Shown in pieces: positions 61,104-64,000 of a DNA stretch of 64,000 nucleotides. The position numbers and the translations under genes are program-made. This DNA comes from Isochrysis galbana (lineage: Eukaryota; Haptophyta; Isochrysidales; Isochrysidaceae). Within the stretch, counting starts at the first letter, position 1, and each line of letters starts with the position of its first letter. The notes beneath the pieces are model-generated. The model had not been told where the DNA came from. It made no database searches and was given only the letters and a program-made list of their open reading frames with translations. The DNA lies in assembly GCA_018136815.1 (NCBI GenBank), contig CM030937.1, positions 1,600,253 to 1,664,252 on the forward strand, in the 5' to 3' direction.

Positions 61104-62950
61104 ATTGTACTCTGTAGAAGTCGCCTATTATGTGTCTCCACGCTATCAGGTAGAGGGCTTTAAGGCTGTCGGGTGTCGGTGTGTTCGGGTACGCGAACAG
61201 TCTGTCTTTTATCTTCTGGGTTGTCGATCTGTCGCTCGCGGGGGTGAACCCCGCCACGGCCTCTATGGTTTGGAAAATCCGGACCGTGGAGGAGCATCTG
61301 GCTAGGTGTGTCGAGTCCTCGCGGTGTTTTCCGCAGAGTCTACACTTTGTGGTGGTTGCCGACGCGAACCGGCTCCGTGTGCCCAGCCTTCTGTGGGTGA
61401 TGTGTTTGAAGTGGGGGTGTTTGTCCGTGTGTTTTAGCAGGGGGTGGGTATAGAGTTGTGCCACGTGTTTCCATTCGTCGTGTGTCATTCCGAGCTTCCG
61501 CGTCCACGTTTCGCGCGCCGGCTGTGGCTTGGCGCAAGGGTCGCTTTTTGCTTTTTATGAGCTCGCGCGTTATGTCTGACACGGTGACTTGGTCTAGCTG
61601 TAGGGCGGTCAAACAGGGTTTTTTTATCAGGGGTAAAAAAATGACCATCTCACGGTTAAGGAAATTTCAGAATTTTTTCCGTTAGAAAGTTCCCAATACA
61701 CCCAACTAACACATATCCGGGCCCCATTGGGACCCAGACCTCCCCCTTGGGCCCCCACAACAAAACGTAAGCAAATATTGACGAAAGACGCTAAAGTCGG
61801 AAAGGGCCCCTGTCTCAGCTGCCCACCGGATGTTGATGGACGCCGCGTCGGCTCCGCGGTCTACGGCTCTACTTGACTTCTACGTCAAGTATTGCCAAGA
61901 CCTTGGTGTGCTTCTTCGCTCCGCGAGCTCCGCGTGCCCGGAGTGCTTTCGTTGCGCCGTCGCGCGTCATCAACAGCATAAAACTTTTCTAATGCCATCT
62001 GCCAAGGCCACCACCCAGCGGCAGAAAATGATTTCTGCTCTGGGTGGTGGGTTCCCGCGAGATGCGCTATGAGGCGCTCTGGCAGGATCTTGGTCTTTCC
62101 TGCCCGCCGCAGCGTAGAGCGCCACGACAAGGCCCGTCCTGAGGCCACCCGCGGGTCTCGCCTCATCGATCAATGCCAGATCTGGCACTGTCCGAGAGAG
62201 GATGGCCGCGTAGGCAGCCTCAACGCGCAGGCTCGTCAGCCACGCGTGGACGGCCGCGTTGGTGAGCTGGTCCTGGTTCTCGATGCCGAGTTCGAGAGAA
62301 GGCGAATCCTGCGAGGGGCGGGTCGGGATGGTCGGGGCGGGGTCTGTGGTAGCCAGGGTAGCCGCGTGCGCGCGCTGTGAGGAGCTGGGTGGGCTGCGCG
62401 GGCAATGATGCCAGAGGGTCAGGGGGTGGTCGGACTGTCGGCAGCCCGACACGGCGCTGCATCGGGCGGGAATCAAATGCCGAATGTAGCTTAGATATAA
62501 AGGAACCGATCCCCCCGCGGGCGCGACCGCCCATTCTTTACGGGTAGAGCGTGAGCGCGCGTGACGGAGGGGGAGAGAGGGGGGGCGAATCGCACCATTT
62601 CTTGGCGAAGATTTTCGTAGCGTCAGGTAGCCCCCCCGGGAGGTTTTTTAGTGGGCATCGCGCCACGGTCAAAAAATGCAGCCCAACCCTTACTAGTCGT
62701 TAAAAAGCCCCTGTTTGACCGCCCTACTAGCTGTGTTTTCCCGTCAAGCGTGTATTCGTCCGCTAGGGGGTATTCTAGGTGTTTCGGGCCTTTCAGCCCG
62801 TCTTCCCACGTGGCGGGGGCGTGGTATTGCACCTCCTCGCCCGGCTCCGCCACCTCGGTGGTGTCTGTTGTTTCACCTAGGTAGTTAGTGTTTGTGAATA
62901 GCCATATATTGTTCATTTTAGTTGCCCCGTCGCTCTCTCGTCGGCATTCT
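61100..62950 (-). pseudogene. LINE ORF2 3' region, frameshifted and split by a hAT-like element
   Basis: The minus-strand frame right of 62727 (YLGETTDTTEVAEPGEEVQY, WEDGLKGPKHLEYPLADEYT) continues directly left of 61600 (QLDQVTVSDITRELIKSK) once the inserted element and one copy of its 8-bp duplication are ignored. Near 61545, at an A-rich run, the frame shifts to one reading SDPCAKPQPARETWTRKLGM, then HDEWKHVAQLYTHPLLKHTD and a CxxC...H...C zinc-binding-like motif (CRLCGKHREDSTHLARC). This is the zf-RVT-like tail seen at the end of many LINE reverse transcriptases. The RT core itself is not in the window. It may belong to the same family as 13389-13748. Confidence 0.55.
61602..62726. mobile_element. 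hAT-like TIR element (~1.12 kb), non-autonomous
   Basis: Ends are (T)AGGGCGGTCAAACAGGG at 61601/61602 and its reverse complement ending at 62726. An 8-bp direct repeat CTAGCTGT lies at 61594-61601 and 62727-62734, the target-site length of hAT elements. One T is shared between the left duplication and TIR. No transposase is recognised inside. Internal ORFs (for example minus 62476-61970) are unrecognised and may be captured sequence. It interrupts a LINE ORF. Solo ends of the same family occur at 24613 and 48522. Confidence 0.8.
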
Positions 62951-63615
62951 CTTCCTTGTTCGGTCTGTTAGCAGGTCCCTGTGCGTTCCGTGATAAATAA
63001 AGATACGGTAAGTGTGGAGAGTGTTGATGTGAGTGTGGTGCCGTGTCGTCAGTCCGTCGGACTCTATTAGACTCTATCCGTTCTGTCGTCTGTCGTTCTT
63101 CGTCCGTCGCTCTCGTTCTCGTTCTCGTTCCCGTTCTCGTCCCTCGTTCTCAACACTCCATTAGTACCAAGCCTCTCTCTCCCTCACCCTCAGCCTCAGC
63201 GCCTCAGCCTATCTATCCATCTCCAATCGCCCAGCCATGTCCGCCCCGTCCTCGCGCTCGCGCTCGCCCAAGCCCGTCCTCCCGCCTTCCTCTGCTGGGG
63301 AGGTGGTCCAGCCCGTCATTCTATCACTCTCCGCCGTTCCCGCCGCGCCTACCCCTACCGCCGATCGTTTCCCTTCCGTCTCCTCGCATATCGAGCCCCA
63401 GTGCCCCAGTCCCCAGTGGTCATGCTCGATCCGTCATTTGTTTGCCGCAAACCGCTGTTTATTGAGAGGGAACACGCGATTTTCTCCTTTTGCAGGACGG
63501 CCGCAATATAACCTCGACAGAGCCCCGACACTGTTGGGGAGGGGGGCTGTTGGCTGTTGGGGCCGTCTGTCTGTTGCGCGGCCTGCGAAAACAGAAAACT
63601 CTCTGACCTCTGATG
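62951..63615. other. Intergenic, CT-rich; possible leader of an unidentified gene
   Basis: TCGTTCTCGTTCC-type short tandems (63095-63150), then an ATG at 63237 in CT-rich context opening a Ser/Pro-rich frame (MSAPSSRSRSPKPVLPPSSA) that loses a protein-like character after about 63420. No firm gene. Confidence 0.35.
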
Positions 63616-63623
63616 ATAGGGTC

Positions 63624-63806
63624 CCTAGATGGGAAATACGGTGTTGGGGCCTGCAAATACAGCCAAATACATATGTATTTGGCCTCCGGCCAAATACATT
63701 TCAAATACATTCGAGGCCTACAACCCAGGACGCGCTTCAAATACAGCCAAATACATATGTATTTGGCCTCTGGCCAAATACGGTGAATACGTATTTCCCA
63801 TCTAGG
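63624..63806. mobile_element. 183-bp foldback MITE with 8-bp target duplication
   Basis: TIR CCTAGATGGGAAATACG (17 bp, perfect) at 63624-63640 and inverted at 63790-63806. The direct repeat ATAGGGTC flanks it at 63616-63623 and 63807-63814 (9 bp if the shared G is counted). Inside, a palindromic CCAAATACATATGTATTTGG word occurs twice (about 63663 and 63747). No coding capacity. The 8-bp duplication points to the hAT superfamily. Confidence 0.85.
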
Positions 63807-63900
63807 ATAGGGTCGCTCTTGGATAGCGGGTGAAGTAGCGGTTATACTACAAATCGCGCGACCTGCGGGCCTGCGGGGGGAAGGGGCTGCAGTGGGGCCG

Positions 63901-64000
63901 ATGGCGGCGGAGTGCCAGCTGTTCCACCAGCCCGAGGTGTTGACGCAGCCCGAGAGCTATGGGCGGCCGTTGGTGGGCGAGCGGATCATGTCGCTCTACG
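63901..64000 (+). CDS. Start or exon of a further gene, truncated by the window edge
   Basis: An ATG at 63901 opens a frame to the last base: MAAECQLFHQPEVLTQPESY, then RPLVGERIMSLY. The composition is that of a folded protein and codons are GC3-rich like host genes. The frame is also open just upstream and a TGCAG lies at 63888-63892, so this could be an internal exon instead of a start. Too short to assign. Confidence 0.4.
   Translation, partial: MAAECQLFHQPEVLTQPESYGRPLVGERIMSLY

Noticed and set aside
1-64000. tRNA, rRNA, CRISPR, bacterial operon or prophage signals
   Set aside because: I scanned for T-loop-like GTTCGA boxes in structured context and for regular spacer-repeat arrays. The hits fell inside coding exons or simple repeats. 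Introns and gene layout are eukaryotic.

Overview
The window looks like nuclear DNA from a GC-rich unicellular eukaryote, most likely an alga with a plastid of secondary origin, such as a haptophyte. That assignment is an inference. It rests on compact genes with few short GT-AG introns (about 75 to 220 bp), a predicted plastid-envelope BASS-type carrier whose N-terminus looks like a signal peptide followed by a transit-like stretch, a cohesin loader with a PHD finger (an arrangement known from plant SCC2), and very heavy simple-sequence and transposon content. There are no operons, tRNAs, rRNAs or CRISPR arrays that I can see. Three runs of exactly 100 N are scaffold gaps of unknown true size.

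Layout. 1-3780: a GC-rich satellite built from units divisible by three, open on both strands. 4612-9967 (minus): PI-specific phospholipase C with a polytopic N-terminus. 10-18 kb: gene-poor, with polypyrimidine tracts, a 276-bp MITE, a Pro-rich gag-like ORF and a LINE reverse-transcriptase scrap. 18353-23402 (minus): three-exon cohesin loader SCC2/NIPBL with PHD finger. 25064-28828 (minus): single-exon fusion of a nicotinate phosphoribosyltransferase-like domain and a NagD/PGP-type HAD domain. 30064-30455 (plus): small two-exon gene. 31826-33220 (minus): secreted JMJD8-like JmjC protein with ankyrin repeats and a C-terminal HDEL. 33325-35892: complete pogo-like DNA transposon with TA target duplication and a spliced intact transposase. 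36743-37018: second copy of the MITE. 37220-38413 (plus): BTB protein. 39-45 kb: repeats, an unrecognised minus-strand gene and a 948-bp Stowaway-like TIR element. 45358-45801 (plus): stand-alone lipoyl-domain protein. 47.0-48.2 kb: an AT-richer island with foreign-looking ORFs. 49.2-50.3 kb: a 1.1-kb homopurine 7-mer array running into the start codon of TRAPPC8 (50347 to the gap at 54258, plus). 57205-58969 (plus): five-exon BASS transporter. 60-64 kb: a tandem repeat, a LINE tail split by a hAT-like element, a 183-bp foldback MITE and the start of another gene at the right edge.

The host genes cover unrelated housekeeping roles: phosphoinositide signalling, cohesin loading, NAD or phosphometabolite chemistry, ER lumen, autophagy/secretory tethering and plastid transport. 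They do not form a pathway cluster. The most unusual items are the ER-targeted JmjC-ankyrin protein, the phosphoribosyltransferase-HAD fusion with altered catalytic residues, the membrane-anchored PLC, and a set of structurally complete mobile elements with readable TIRs and target duplications. Start sites and splice sites were chosen by eye from reading frame, GT-AG signals and family conservation. No similarity search was run.
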